DNA of 64,000 bases, taken from positions 184,709-248,708 of the forward strand of contig JAEWOH010000070.1 in the NCBI GenBank assembly GCA_023460955.1, given 5' to 3'. The translations under genes and the position numbers were made by a program. This document shows positions 8,226-17,710 of the stretch, one piece after another. This stretch comes from Bacillota bacterium (GTDB lineage: Bacteria; Bacillota; Clostridia; Acetivibrionales; DSM-1351). Below the pieces are notes generated by a model. The model ran no database searches, had not been told where the DNA came from, and worked only from the letters and a program-made list of their open reading frames with translations. Numbering within the stretch: the first letter of the stretch is position 1; each line of letters begins with the position of its first letter.

Positions 8226-9053
8226 ATGCAAATAAGCGAGCTTTGTAATCTGATTGATCTACCTGAAGTGGTTAAAGATGAAGTTATTAAATATGAAAAA
8301 GAAATAGATTTCACAAGTATAGAACCTGAAATGGCCTTAATGAATAATTCTACAACTTGGGAAAGGGCAATAGAGGAACTTACTAAACTTATAGCCCCCG
8401 ATGAGACAGGCTTAAAGCTGCTGACATGTCAACTGTACGCAGTTTGTAACACATACGAAAAATATAAGGATATGGGGATTTCAGATGATATATTTATTGA
8501 TACCATGAAGTTCTTTTCAAGATTTATAAATTTTCATAATAAAGTATATGGTCAATATAATTATGTTTGGGGATGGTGGTCAGTTAGACTGATTTCAATG
8601 CAGGAATTCCGGATTGGTGAGTTAGAGTATGAAATGATAATACAGGATGATAAAAAGTTAATCAGTATCCATATTCCGTCCGACGCCGATATGACAAGCA
8701 GTAAGCTTAGAAAATCCTATTTGAAGGCCAGGGAATTCTTTGATAAATTTTATCCTGAATATGCCAAGGTTGATATGATTTGCGGTTCGTGGCTACTTGC
8801 ACCGGCATTAAAGAAACTGTTACCTGAAAACTCAAAAATTTTGATGTTTCAAAAATCTTTTGAGTTAACCAGCCAGGAGGATGATAGCCCCGGCTTTCTC
8901 GATTGGGTTTATGGAAGACGGGATATACCCTTTGAAAGCTTACCGGAGCAAACTTCTTTACAACAAAAATTGAAACAGTATCTTCTAAATGGCGGTAAAG
9001 TGGAGTGGGCAAATGGAACATTAATATCAAATCCCTTTTGTAATAATATATAA
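8226..9053 (+). CDS. Acyltransferase domain protein (NAT_N / GNAT_C type)
   Basis: A 275-residue protein with a strong AAGGAGGTG site overlapping the end of the BlaI-type gene. Residues ~1-130 look like the helical N-terminal domain of this family (YNYVWGWWSVRLISM). Residues ~145-270 look like its GNAT-like C-terminal domain: ISIHIPSDADMTSSKL, then FYPEY, SWLLAPALKKLLPENS, FQKSF and ESLPEQTSL. Members are annotated as acyltransferases, but substrates are not established to my knowledge. It has no membrane segment. Coupling to a BlaI-type repressor suggests an induced response rather than housekeeping. The family call is from motif memory. Confidence 0.7.
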   Translation: MQISELCNLIDLPEVVKDEVIKYEKEIDFTSIEPEMALMNNSTTWERAIEELTKLIAPDETGLKLLTCQLYAVCNTYEKYKDMGISDDIFIDTMKFFSRFINFHNKVYGQYNYVWGWWSVRLISMQEFRIGELEYEMIIQDDKKLISIHIPSDADMTSSKLRKSYLKAREFFDKFYPEYAKVDMICGSWLLAPALKKLLPENSKILMFQKSFELTSQEDDSPGFLDWVYGRRDIPFESLPEQTSLQQKLKQYLLNGGKVEWANGTLISNPFCNNI

Positions 9054-9132
9054 AATATAGATTGTAATAATTTGATATACGGAGAATTTAAAGACGGAGA
9101 ATTGGTGTTTTAAAGGAGGTCTCAAAATCATT

Positions 9133-9837
9133 ATGGAGTATAAGATTTTAACTTTTCCCATAACCCTGCCATTTGGCGATACCGTGAATACAGTTTATCC
9201 AGCTCTGCTTTTGGATAAGCAAAACATTATTCTTGTAGATTGTGGTTTTATGGGATCACTACCCAAAATAGACGAGGAACTGGGACGATACGGATTATCA
9301 GCAGAGCAAATAACCGGGCTTGTGCTGACCCATCATGATCACGACCATATGGGGGCAGCCGCCGCCCTTAAAAGAAAAAACCCTAATATGAAGATATATG
9401 CATCCGCTGTAGAAGCACCGTTCATTTCTGCTCAGGAAAAACCTTTACGGTTGCTTCAAGCAGAAGAAATGCAGAAGACACTTCCGCCGGAACAGCAGGC
9501 TTTTGGTGAGGTATTTTGTGATATGCTGAGACGGGTTGAGCCCGTTCCGGTAGACGTTTTTTTGGATGACGGAGATAGAATGGATTGGTGTGGAGGCTGT
9601 CTGGTCATTGCTACGCCGGGTCACACTCCAGGACATATTTCACTTGTTCTGGAAAAGGATTCGATTATCATAACCGGTGATGCAATTGCACTGGAGGAGG
9701 GTAAACCTGTAATTGCAAACCCGCAGTTTACTCTGGATATTGAGCAGGCGAAGGAATCCATGGAAAAACTATTATCAATCAATGCTAAAGCTTTTTATTG
9801 CTATCATGGCGGGCATCTGGCCTCAACGATAAAGTAA
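9133..9837 (+). CDS. Metallo-beta-lactamase-fold hydrolase
   Basis: A 234-residue cytosolic protein. The zinc-binding motif THHDHDHMGAA occurs near residues 68-78, followed by the family's TPGHTPGHIS (His ligand near 165), ITGDAIAL (bridging Asp) and the C-terminal YHGGH. These are all ligands of a dinuclear MBL hydrolase. The family includes glyoxalase II, lactonases and quorum-quenching enzymes; nothing here selects one. AAGGAGGTCTC lies upstream with a rather long 13-nt gap to the ATG. It stands 79 bp after the acyltransferase-like gene in the same direction and may belong to that operon. Confidence 0.87.
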   Translation: MEYKILTFPITLPFGDTVNTVYPALLLDKQNIILVDCGFMGSLPKIDEELGRYGLSAEQITGLVLTHHDHDHMGAAAALKRKNPNMKIYASAVEAPFISAQEKPLRLLQAEEMQKTLPPEQQAFGEVFCDMLRRVEPVPVDVFLDDGDRMDWCGGCLVIATPGHTPGHISLVLEKDSIIITGDAIALEEGKPVIANPQFTLDIEQAKESMEKLLSINAKAFYCYHGGHLASTIK

Positions 9838-10014
9838 GTTTATCGAACAAATAAAAGACATAGCTTAAGGACAACGTAGCAAAAATTTTAAAACTATCAA
9901 GGTGTAACATAAATTGTAAATAAAATTATTAGTATGGTATAATACCCCTTAGGCACAAATATGTGCCAAATATTACATGTAATTCCATTATTATATAAAA
10001 AGGGGTGTTTGTTC

Positions 10015-11295
10015 ATGAATAGTATAGTCGATTTAATTATTGTAGGTGCCGGACCAGCGGGCCTTATGGCTGCAAAAACCGCAGCTGAAATGGGGCTTAA
10101 GGTTGTAATTATTGAAAAAAGTAAGAATTTTGATCACTTGAAACGTGCATGTTCTGCTCAAATAATTATGGATGATGGATATGAGAATGAATTTGTCCAT
10201 ATAAATGCTGGGACAATAATGTTTGAAAGGAATAAATTTGAGGTTAAATACTCTGGTCCTCTGATTAATGTTACTAACAAATATTATTACTCTCCAAGTG
10301 GACATAAAATCCATTTCGCCCATCCAGACCAGAAGCCATTTGCTGTAAAGTTTGATAAGAACAGGCTTCTTCAGGATTTATGTACGGAATGTGAAAATTT
10401 AGGAGTAGATTTGAGAATGTCAACGCTTGCGTATGGAGGAGTGGATATGGGAGACCATGTCAAGATAAATCTCAAATCCAACGATATATGTTATACACTT
10501 GAAGCAAAGAAAGCGATTATAGCTGAGGGTGTAAATGCAAAATTAACTGGAATATTTGGTTTTAATCAAAACAGAAAGCTATATGCAACAGCTCATGTTG
10601 TAAAATATATCCTTAAAGGAGTATCAGGATATATACCGAACAGTTGGAACCTATACTATGGAAGGGCATATCATTCCAACGCAGCAGTAATTATCGGGCC
10701 TAGCTTATACGGGGAGGATACTGTTGAATTAACACTCTCTGGCAGTGCAAATAAGAGACCTGTGTCAATTTTTGAAAATCTTGTTACGGATAGTCCACTT
10801 AAACACCAATTTACCAATGCCCGTATAATAGATACTCATGGCTGTGCAGTTAAGGCTTATATGGCACTTAACAAACCATATAAAGGTAATGTTCTTGCTA
10901 TAGGTGATAGTGCAGCTTTTGTAGAAGTTGAAGTTCAGGGTGCCTTAATGTGTGGATTTCATGCAGCTAAGGCAATAAATTGTGAACTTGATGGAAAGAA
11001 TGGCTTTGAGAAGTATTCTGATTGGTGGAATGAGTCTTTTGAGTTTAACCGTGATGAATACCTTCAAGTATCTCAAGGTTATGCGCTTGTACCAACATAT
11101 TCTGATGATGAGCTTGATTATTTGTTTTCTCTTTTTAAAGATAAAACACTGGAAGGTACATATAGCCAATATAAAACACCAAAGCTTATCTGGGATTACA
11201 TTTTGTCGAATCAAACTCAAATTCAAACTGAAAGACCTGAACTATTTAATAAGATAATGGATATCAATCAACTGACACTAGCAGCTACATTTTAA
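10015..11295 (+). CDS. FAD-dependent oxidoreductase, geranylgeranyl-reductase-like
   Basis: A 426-residue flavoprotein starting at the ATG preceded by AAAAGGGGTG; an ATG 54 bp upstream lacks a site. The dinucleotide-binding motif VGAGPAGLMAAK is at residues 9-20, followed by the acidic VVIIEK strand end. The second FAD contact, GNVLAIGDSAAFVEVEVQGA, is near residue 300. This layout matches the geranylgeranyl reductase/digeranylglycerophospholipid reductase branch of FAD-dependent hydroxylase-like enzymes. A role in reducing an isoprenoid or other lipid double bond is possible but not proved. No lipid-biosynthesis gene is adjacent. It is apparently monocistronic, with its own upstream gap and a terminator. 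Confidence 0.82.
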   Translation: MNSIVDLIIVGAGPAGLMAAKTAAEMGLKVVIIEKSKNFDHLKRACSAQIIMDDGYENEFVHINAGTIMFERNKFEVKYSGPLINVTNKYYYSPSGHKIHFAHPDQKPFAVKFDKNRLLQDLCTECENLGVDLRMSTLAYGGVDMGDHVKINLKSNDICYTLEAKKAIIAEGVNAKLTGIFGFNQNRKLYATAHVVKYILKGVSGYIPNSWNLYYGRAYHSNAAVIIGPSLYGEDTVELTLSGSANKRPVSIFENLVTDSPLKHQFTNARIIDTHGCAVKAYMALNKPYKGNVLAIGDSAAFVEVEVQGALMCGFHAAKAINCELDGKNGFEKYSDWWNESFEFNRDEYLQVSQGYALVPTYSDDELDYLFSLFKDKTLEGTYSQYKTPKLIWDYILSNQTQIQTERPELFNKIMDINQLTLAATF

Positions 11296-11427
11296 ATAAC
11301 CAGGTTGTGGTTATTGTTCACGGTGCCCTGTTTTATGGGCACACATGAGCCGTTGTTACCATAGAGCAGTTTATTTAGGAATAAAGCAAGGTGTTTTTAG
11401 CCCGTGGAAACTCTTACAAGTAATAAA

Positions 11428-11471
11428 CCACTCACCGATTAAGGAATAAGAGAACCTTAATCGGTAAGTGG
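11428..11471. terminator. Bidirectional terminator between convergent genes
   Basis: A 17-bp stem, CCACTCACCGATTAAGG against CCTTAATCGGTAAGTGG, has one mismatch and is flanked by A-rich sequence on the left and TTTACT on the right. It lies between the convergent flavoprotein and PadR-type genes and can serve both. Confidence 0.75.
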
Positions 11472-11537
11472 TTTACTCATTATGTGTCAGAAATTTTATT
11501 ATCCTATTGCTTGGTTGATAATCAGATGTCCGGTATA

Positions 11538-12455
11538 CTAATTGATAAGCCATTTAACAGCATCATCTTTACTCTCATATAATCTAAAATGATTACCTTT
11601 GTTAGTTTCCAGGGCCATTTCCTTAAATCTGCCTTTTTGGATTGTCTCCAAAGGTACAATAGTAGCAGCTTTTATGCCATAATTTATGAATTTCTGAATT
11701 ATGTTGCCTGCCACTTTAGTTTTAAGCTTAAAAAAGTCTTCGGATAAGGTGGCATAGTGTATCAGTAGCGCAGTTGTTTCATGTTCCCAGCATAGCGCTA
11801 TAAGATCAAGTGCATCATTTTCTGTAGTTAATGGTTCAGTAGTTGAAATCAATTCAATATACTTTTTATTATCAATTTCTATAATTTCATATCTCATTTT
11901 GCTTTTTTCCTCTTTAACTTCATTATTAAATAACTTCTGACGGGTTTCGCGAACCCACTTAAGTTCATTATTATAGGTTGAAATAATGTTTTCTGAAATC
12001 ATCTCCCATATTAAGCTTTCTCTAGCGCTTCTCTCAGGGGAATGAAGAGCTCGTCTGTATTTTTCCTTTTGCATAATTAATTGCAATACGATTTCATTTT
12101 CATATTTCGAGAGTAACTCATTTAATTCTTGATCACTTAACATATCTGACCAAGCAAGCTGTACTAAAAATGTTTTTTTAATCTCCGGAGCCTCTGGCTG
12201 TGACAAAAGCCACTGTTTTAGTTCATTGAGTCCTTCTTCAGTTATGGTATATATTTTTTTAGAAGGAGAGTTATCCTGATGGATCACCTCACTGGTAACT
12301 AAATCTTCATTTTCCAAACTCATTAGAGCTTTATAAATTTGGTTATTATTTCCGGACCAATACATGAAGGAGGAGTCCTCAAAAATCTTTTTCATTTCGT
12401 ATCCTGTTGACGACTTCCAGCTTAGTATCCCTAATATTGCTGATTGGATAGACAT
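11538..12455 (-). CDS. PadR-family repressor fused to a DUF4180 domain
   Basis: A 305-residue protein; the start MSIQSAILGILSW is preceded by AAAGGAG, and an ATG 42 bp further upstream is rejected. Residues ~5-85 are the PadR winged helix (GYEMKKIF; QIYKALMSLENEDLV; YTITEEGLNELKQWL). Residues ~90-180 form the PadR-associated helical dimerisation domain. Residues ~190-305 match DUF4180 (DALDLIALCWEHETTALLIH; FFKLKTKVAGNIIQKFINYG). DUF4180 is usually a stand-alone protein; here it may sense a ligand. The perfect dyad at 12479-12500 lies just upstream of this gene, so autoregulation is likely. Confidence 0.85.
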   Translation of the reverse strand: MSIQSAILGILSWKSSTGYEMKKIFEDSSFMYWSGNNNQIYKALMSLENEDLVTSEVIHQDNSPSKKIYTITEEGLNELKQWLLSQPEAPEIKKTFLVQLAWSDMLSDQELNELLSKYENEIVLQLIMQKEKYRRALHSPERSARESLIWEMISENIISTYNNELKWVRETRQKLFNNEVKEEKSKMRYEIIEIDNKKYIELISTTEPLTTENDALDLIALCWEHETTALLIHYATLSEDFFKLKTKVAGNIIQKFINYGIKAATIVPLETIQKGRFKEMALETNKGNHFRLYESKDDAVKWLIN

Positions 12456-12478
12456 AATTTTACTCCTTTTACGATTAC

Positions 12479-12500
12479 CATATGTTAACCTTAACATATG
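12479..12500. promoter_or_regulatory. PadR-type operator upstream of the PadR-DUF4180 gene
   Basis: A perfect 22-bp palindrome: CATATGTTAA, two bases, TTAACATATG. Its core is ATGT-N8-ACAT, the known recognition pattern of PadR regulators. It lies 24 bp upstream of the ATG of the PadR-DUF4180 gene and probably overlaps its promoter. Confidence 0.8.
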
Positions 12501-12612
12501 GTACTGTGAATGTCAACCGCTGTATGTTTGATCTATAGGTGGTATCTAATGTGTTTTCATTGTTTTTTTACTGATCCCCTTATACATGTTGATAACTGGA
12601 GTAAGTAGAATC

Positions 12613-12641
12613 TTGTTGTTCTTTGTCGAAACAGGTATAAT
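12613..12641 (+). promoter_or_regulatory. Sigma-A-type promoter of the yesM/yesN-like pair
   Basis: TTGTTG and TATAAT are spaced exactly 17 bp apart, about 110 bp upstream of the sensor kinase start. Confidence 0.6.
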
Positions 12642-12752
12642 AAACTCAAATATCAAAATGCAATACCCATAATAGATTAAAGGTATGGGAAATTGACAGG
12701 GCTACAAAGAAGGATTCTTGCAGTTAAATACTTTTCTTGACGAGGACATGGT

Positions 12753-14582
12753 ATGAATAAAATTCTAAAGTATCCTTTTTACCGAAACTTAAGTTTAAAG
12801 AAAAAATTACTTTTCACATATATACTTTTAATTATAATTCCTTTGGTAATTCTAGGGTTTTACTCATATTATTATTTTTCAAATACATTATATGAAAAAG
12901 TTATTATAAGTTCTCGGGAGAGCAACGAACAAATTGTAAAGAACATCGATAATTTTCTGACTAGCTTGTCTAAAATATCTGAATTTCCCAGTTTAGATGA
13001 TACCATCAGTAGTATTCTTCGCAAAGATTATAGCGAATCCGAAAACAAATTTGTTGAAATTTTAAGTGATGTCGAAGATGCTAATGCATCTTTATATAAA
13101 GGTGTATTCTATATGAATGAATACATAGGTTCTGTTACAGTGGTTCCAAACAATATAGATTATGTTTTTAACGTAAGTATAATACCTAAATATACAGTTG
13201 GTTATCCGGATACGACGGAAAAATGGTTTCAGGACATTTTAAAGGCTGAAGCTAAAGCTACGGTATTTGGTATTCATAGAGATTATCTTCAGACAGAGGG
13301 TGAGTATGTTATTTCTGTAGGAAGGAGTATTGTTGACCCGTTCTCTAAAAAATGCTACGGAATAACCATTCTTAACGTAACAGCAGACAGGATTAAAACC
13401 TTGTGGGAAGACATCTCACTTACTCAAAAAAGTAAATTTGTAGTAATTGACGACAAAAATAACATTATATATGGGAGCGGGATAGGGGGCTCCGGTGAGA
13501 ATATAAGTACCATACCTGGTTTCTCAGAGGTCATTGCACAAGATGGTTCAACCGAAACTGTTATAGATGGTGAAGATGTTTATTTAAATATAGCTACATC
13601 TGAATTATACCATTGGAGAGTGGTCAGTATAACCCCAAAGGATGAACTCTTTCGCGAGATATATAATATCAGGGATATAACTGTACTTCTCTGCATTGTA
13701 CTGATACTACTCTCTTTGAGCATATCTACAATAATTGCTACCGGTATTACAAAACCGGTGTTGATGCTTAAAAACTCCATGAAGTTGGTTGAAAATGGGG
13801 ATTTAAATGTCACCTCATCTATTTCGGGTGGAGAAATAGGTGAACTAAGTGCCGGTTTTAATAGAATGATAACTGAAACCAGGAACCTAATTAAAAAAAT
13901 ATATGATCAGGAAACTGAAAAAAGAAATGCTGAAATCATCGCCCTACAAGCTCAAATCAGTCCGCATTTTCTATACAATACTCTAAACACTATAAAGTGG
14001 ATGGCTAAGATACAGGGTTCCAGCGGAATTGTTAATGCATTAGGATCATTGATAGAACTTTTAACCTTTGCTTCGAAAAACAAGGATAATTTGATAAGCA
14101 TCAAAGAAGAACTTGAGCAACTGAATTATTATATTGACATAATGAATCTACGATTCTGTGACAAATTCTATGTTGATTATCAAATAGAACCGGAAGCACT
14201 AAAGTGTATGACTTTAAAGTTTCTTTTGCAACCAATTGTTGAAAATGCTATTATACACGGGTTTGAGGATTTGGCAGATAATTGCATCATCAAAATCTCA
14301 ATAGTTAAACAGGGCGACAGAATTATTTACGATGTAACTGATAACGGAAAAGGCATGGACCAGGAAACCATAAAAAAAGTACTCTATAGTGAAGAATACA
14401 GCTCAAAAAAGAAGTTTAGCAAAATTGGACTTTACAATGTAAATAAAAGAATTAAGCTTGAATTTGGAGAAACCTACGGCGTGGAAATTAGGTCAGAGAC
14501 TCAAAAATACAGCAGGGTACATGTTGAGATTCCGGCAATTGTAGAAACAGGGGAGGAGCAGAATGAAGATTCTCATAGCTGA
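12753..14582 (+). CDS. YesM-type sensor histidine kinase
   Basis: A 609-residue membrane kinase. One transmembrane helix (LLFTYILLIIIPLVILGFYS) is near residues 20-40 and a second (DITVLLCIVLILLSLSIS) near 305-325; the extracellular loop between them is a dCache-like sensor. A HAMP segment (KPVLMLKNSMKLVENGDLNV) follows. The His kinase motif QAQISPHFLYNTLNTIKWM has its phosphoacceptor near 409. The HATPase domain contains QPIVENAIIHGF and VTDNGKGMD. Such kinases sense oligosaccharides or their binding proteins and phosphorylate YesN-type regulators. The regulator gene overlaps its 3' end by 20 bp, and a sugar ABC importer follows, the standard arrangement. Confidence 0.93.
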   Translation: MNKILKYPFYRNLSLKKKLLFTYILLIIIPLVILGFYSYYYFSNTLYEKVIISSRESNEQIVKNIDNFLTSLSKISEFPSLDDTISSILRKDYSESENKFVEILSDVEDANASLYKGVFYMNEYIGSVTVVPNNIDYVFNVSIIPKYTVGYPDTTEKWFQDILKAEAKATVFGIHRDYLQTEGEYVISVGRSIVDPFSKKCYGITILNVTADRIKTLWEDISLTQKSKFVVIDDKNNIIYGSGIGGSGENISTIPGFSEVIAQDGSTETVIDGEDVYLNIATSELYHWRVVSITPKDELFREIYNIRDITVLLCIVLILLSLSISTIIATGITKPVLMLKNSMKLVENGDLNVTSSISGGEIGELSAGFNRMITETRNLIKKIYDQETEKRNAEIIALQAQISPHFLYNTLNTIKWMAKIQGSSGIVNALGSLIELLTFASKNKDNLISIKEELEQLNYYIDIMNLRFCDKFYVDYQIEPEALKCMTLKFLLQPIVENAIIHGFEDLADNCIIKISIVKQGDRIIYDVTDNGKGMDQETIKKVLYSEEYSSKKKFSKIGLYNVNKRIKLEFGETYGVEIRSETQKYSRVHVEIPAIVETGEEQNEDSHS

Positions 14583-16134
14583 TGATGAAATGCTCGTAAG
14601 GGCTGGACTAAAGTCTTCGATTAATTGGGAAAGTGAAAACTTCATTATTATTGGTGAAGCAGATAATGGTGAGAAAGCATTAAACATGGTGTCTAAGTTG
14701 AAACCTGATATAGTGCTGTTGGATATTAATATGCCTATAATGAATGGAATAGAGGTTTTGAAAGAGCTTAAGAAAAGAAAAGCGGAGTGTAAAGTAATAG
14801 TTCTGAGCTGCCATGATGAATTTGAGTATGTAAAAGACGCTATGCGGTATGGAGCGCTGGATTATATACTAAAACATAAAATCGAACCTGAAAGTATTAT
14901 TAATATACTCAAAGAAGTAAAGCAGACCATCAAAGCAGAAAGTAGAGCAAACGATACTGAATTCATAAGTGCAAAGCCTGACAAAGAACTGGCATATGAA
15001 AAGAATGAATTTTTATGTAAGCTGTTAAAAGGATACCAATTTAAGGAGCATGAGTTATCAAGATCATTAAATACTCTTGGACTAAAGCTCAACTGTAAAA
15101 ACATTATATGCATTTTGTTTGAAGTAGATAACTATAGTGAAGTTTTAAACAGGTATAACAGCTATGAAAAGGAATTATTTCAACTCTCAATAGAGAACAT
15201 TTCAAAGGAATTGCTAAGCAATGTAAAGGAAAATGAATTTGTAATAAAAAATGACAATCTCTATGCTATTTTACTCAGTAATATTCAAGAAGCGAGTGAG
15301 CAAACCATTTATCAGAATACTATTTCGTTAATAAAAAGATTTCAAAATACATTTAAAAAGTATTTAAATGTTGAGCTGACCTTTTCTGCAGGTGAAATGT
15401 ATAATAACCTAAACAATACCGGAATAGCTTTTGACAAAGCATTAATGGCACTTACCCAGAAGTTTTTGTACCCCAATAATTATTATTTTTTAGTAAGTAA
15501 TATAGATTTCAGAACTCCATTACCTGTTAATTCCCTTGTCAATACTGAAGAAATACTTGGAGAAAATATAAGCTTTGAATGTGCCTTAGATCATTTGATT
15601 AGTGCCTTGGAAGGATTAAAGACCAATAAATATGTTGACATAAAAGCACTGAAAACATTTTTGTCACGAATCGTATATACCTTGACCAACAAGTTTTTGG
15701 AAGATGAAAGTTCATTTGTTGACGAGGATTTGTGGGAAAATATTAATGATGTAATCAGGTATCTGAAAAATCTTAAGGAAAGGTCTTGCTGTTTGTTAGA
15801 CCCATCAATTGAATTGAGCAACTACTTGGTAAGGGAGACAGTAACATATATTAATAAAAATTATGAGAAGGATATCAGCCTTAAGCTGCTGAGTGATTAT
15901 CTCAATGTCAGTGAAAGTTATATAAGCAGGCTGTTTAATAAAGAAATGAACATGACTGTATCCAACTATATTAATATAAAACGTGTCGATAAAGCAAAAG
16001 AGCTTTTAAGAAAAACTACGTTAAAAAATTATGAAATCGCTGAAAAGGTAGGGTATAAAAATCATATGCACTATAATATCGTATTTAAAAAGTTAGCTAA
16101 CTGTACCCCTTCAGAATATCGTAATAAACTGTAA
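14563..16134 (+). CDS. YesN-type response regulator with AraC output domain
   Basis: A 523-residue regulator. Residues 1-120 are a receiver domain (IADDEMLVRAG; phosphoacceptor Asp in VLLDINMP near 54). Residues ~160-410 are the poorly conserved YesN linker. Residues ~420-523 are the AraC helix-turn-helix pair (LKLLSDYLNVSESYISRLFN; YEIAEKVGYKNHMHYNIVFKK; TPSEYR). It is translationally coupled to the kinase. It most likely activates the downstream importer genes at 16365-20755, whose start is separated from it by a terminator and a 230-bp gap. Confidence 0.92.
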   Translation: MKILIADDEMLVRAGLKSSINWESENFIIIGEADNGEKALNMVSKLKPDIVLLDINMPIMNGIEVLKELKKRKAECKVIVLSCHDEFEYVKDAMRYGALDYILKHKIEPESIINILKEVKQTIKAESRANDTEFISAKPDKELAYEKNEFLCKLLKGYQFKEHELSRSLNTLGLKLNCKNIICILFEVDNYSEVLNRYNSYEKELFQLSIENISKELLSNVKENEFVIKNDNLYAILLSNIQEASEQTIYQNTISLIKRFQNTFKKYLNVELTFSAGEMYNNLNNTGIAFDKALMALTQKFLYPNNYYFLVSNIDFRTPLPVNSLVNTEEILGENISFECALDHLISALEGLKTNKYVDIKALKTFLSRIVYTLTNKFLEDESSFVDEDLWENINDVIRYLKNLKERSCCLLDPSIELSNYLVRETVTYINKNYEKDISLKLLSDYLNVSESYISRLFNKEMNMTVSNYINIKRVDKAKELLRKTTLKNYEIAEKVGYKNHMHYNIVFKKLANCTPSEYRNKL

Positions 16135-16145
16135 TGACAAAGGAT

Positions 16146-16176
16146 AAGGTTACATTTCGTAACCTTTTTGTTTTTA
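16146..16176 (+). terminator. Terminator after the yesN-like gene
   Basis: AAGGTTAC-atttc-GTAACCTT is a perfect 8-bp stem followed by TTTTGTTTTT. It separates the two-component genes from the transporter operon. Confidence 0.8.
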
Positions 16177-16364
16177 TCGTAATGACAATTTTATTAACAA
16201 AAGTACATTTTTATTAATGCAGTTTATTTCCACATATTTAATTACCTCTAATTTGATAACAAAATGACAAGGTTTTAAATTTTACATAAAATCATAGCAG
16301 ATATAATTATACCAGAAGAAAAAAACTTCACTAATATTATTAGGGTAATAAAGGAGGACTAAGA

Positions 16365-17624
16365 ATGAAAAGGTTTAGTAAGGCATTGAGTTTACTTGTT
16401 GGTTCATGTTTAGTTATTTCTATGGGTTTATCCGGATGCGGTTCATCAGATTCACAACAGGCATCAGGTGAGTCTACGGCGGCTGCATCAACCTCAGCTC
16501 CGGCTCCGGTTAAAGAAGTAACTTATAAGGTGGGTTATTTCTCGGAGCAATATACTTCAACCTATGAGAAAGCTTGTGAAGGAATTGAAAAGGTACTTCC
16601 CGGAGTTAAGGTAGAACCTATGATGTATCCCACAGATAAAGATTACTGGGATAACCTTCCTGCTCAGGTTGCAGCAGGTACAGCACCGGATTTGGCGGCT
16701 ATGACAAATGAAAAATATCTGGACTTCATATCCAACGGACTTATGCTTCCTTTAGATGAATCGGTGGTTGATCTATCTAAGCTACAAAAACAGGCTGTTG
16801 ATGCGTGGAAAATTGACGGAAAACTGTATGGCGTTCCTCTTACAGCACAACCTGAAGCTTTTATCATCAATATGGATATGTGGAATGCAGCTGGTCTGAA
16901 AGAGCTTCCAAAGACTCTTGAGGATGTTAAGGCAGCAGCTAAAGTATTAACAAAGGATGGAGTAAAGGGTATTTGTATTCCTGACTCTGAGTTCCACTTA
17001 ACACAATACGCTTTGGCATTTGGCGGCGGTTGGGGCTTTGGAAAGACAATCGATACGCCACAAAATGCTCAGGCACTACAGTTTTTAATAGATATGTATA
17101 AAGAAGGTGTTGCAATTACTCCTAAACAGGCTGGTCTCAGCTGGGATGGAGAAGTGTTTGCAAAGGGTAAGTGTGCTATGTCTACAGGTGGAACCTGGTA
17201 TATTGCAACACTTAAAGAAATGGCTCCTGACATAAATTATAAAATGATACCATTACCAAAAGGAACTACAAACGGTAGTACATTGCATTCAATTGCAATA
17301 GGAGTTCTAAAGACAGCAAAGGATCCTGAAGTAGCAGCTAAAATAGCGGCATATCTCGTAAGAGAAGAAGTTCAGGAAACAGTTGTTAAGGATGCCGGAG
17401 CACCTCCAAGCAGTATCGCAATAAGTGATAAGTACTTTGAGAATGATCCTATAGTTAAAGATTTGAAACCGGTTCTTGAATACGCACAACCGTTTGCTTA
17501 TCCTGCTGCCGGACAGAAGTTTACAGAAGCACTTATAAAGGGCTTTGATGAGGCAATATATGCGAAGGACAGCAAGAAGTCCGGTGCAGACATAGTTAAA
17601 GAAGTACAAGGTCTGTTTAAATAA
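16365..17624 (+). CDS. Sugar ABC transporter substrate-binding lipoprotein
   Basis: A 419-residue family-1 extracellular binding protein. The signal peptide ends in the lipobox LSGC (Cys25), followed by a Ser/Ala/Thr-rich tether to about residue 45. The body has the usual features: AAGTAPDLAAMTNEKYLDF, KIDGKLYGVPLTAQPEAF and FAKGKCAMSTGGTWY. It captures an unknown sugar or oligosaccharide at the outer face and delivers it to the two permeases behind it. AAGGAGGAC precedes the ATG. A palindromic hairpin follows the gene and may raise its level over the permeases. Control by the neighbouring YesM/YesN pair is inferred from position. Confidence 0.92.
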   Translation: MKRFSKALSLLVGSCLVISMGLSGCGSSDSQQASGESTAAASTSAPAPVKEVTYKVGYFSEQYTSTYEKACEGIEKVLPGVKVEPMMYPTDKDYWDNLPAQVAAGTAPDLAAMTNEKYLDFISNGLMLPLDESVVDLSKLQKQAVDAWKIDGKLYGVPLTAQPEAFIINMDMWNAAGLKELPKTLEDVKAAAKVLTKDGVKGICIPDSEFHLTQYALAFGGGWGFGKTIDTPQNAQALQFLIDMYKEGVAITPKQAGLSWDGEVFAKGKCAMSTGGTWYIATLKEMAPDINYKMIPLPKGTTNGSTLHSIAIGVLKTAKDPEVAAKIAAYLVREEVQETVVKDAGAPPSSIAISDKYFENDPIVKDLKPVLEYAQPFAYPAAGQKFTEALIKGFDEAIYAKDSKKSGADIVKEVQGLFK

Positions 17625-17642
17625 GTAATTATTGGGTAAAGG

Positions 17643-17664
17643 CAGGAGAGCTTAAGCTCTCCTG
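17643..17664 (+). terminator. Intercistronic hairpin after the binding-protein gene
   Basis: A perfect 22-bp palindrome (arms CAGGAGAGCTT / AAGCTCTCCTG) is followed by TTCTATT, a weak T-tract. A partial terminator or 3'-stabilising hairpin here would give more binding protein than permease. Confidence 0.65.
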
Positions 17665-17710
17665 TTCTATTAAATACTATATTGTTCGATATGGAATGGA
17701 GTTGATTGGT

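Noticed and set aside
11323..11341. GTGCCC/GGGCAC hairpin after the flavoprotein gene
   Set aside because: Only a 6-bp stem with no T-tract; the strong bidirectional terminator follows at 11428.
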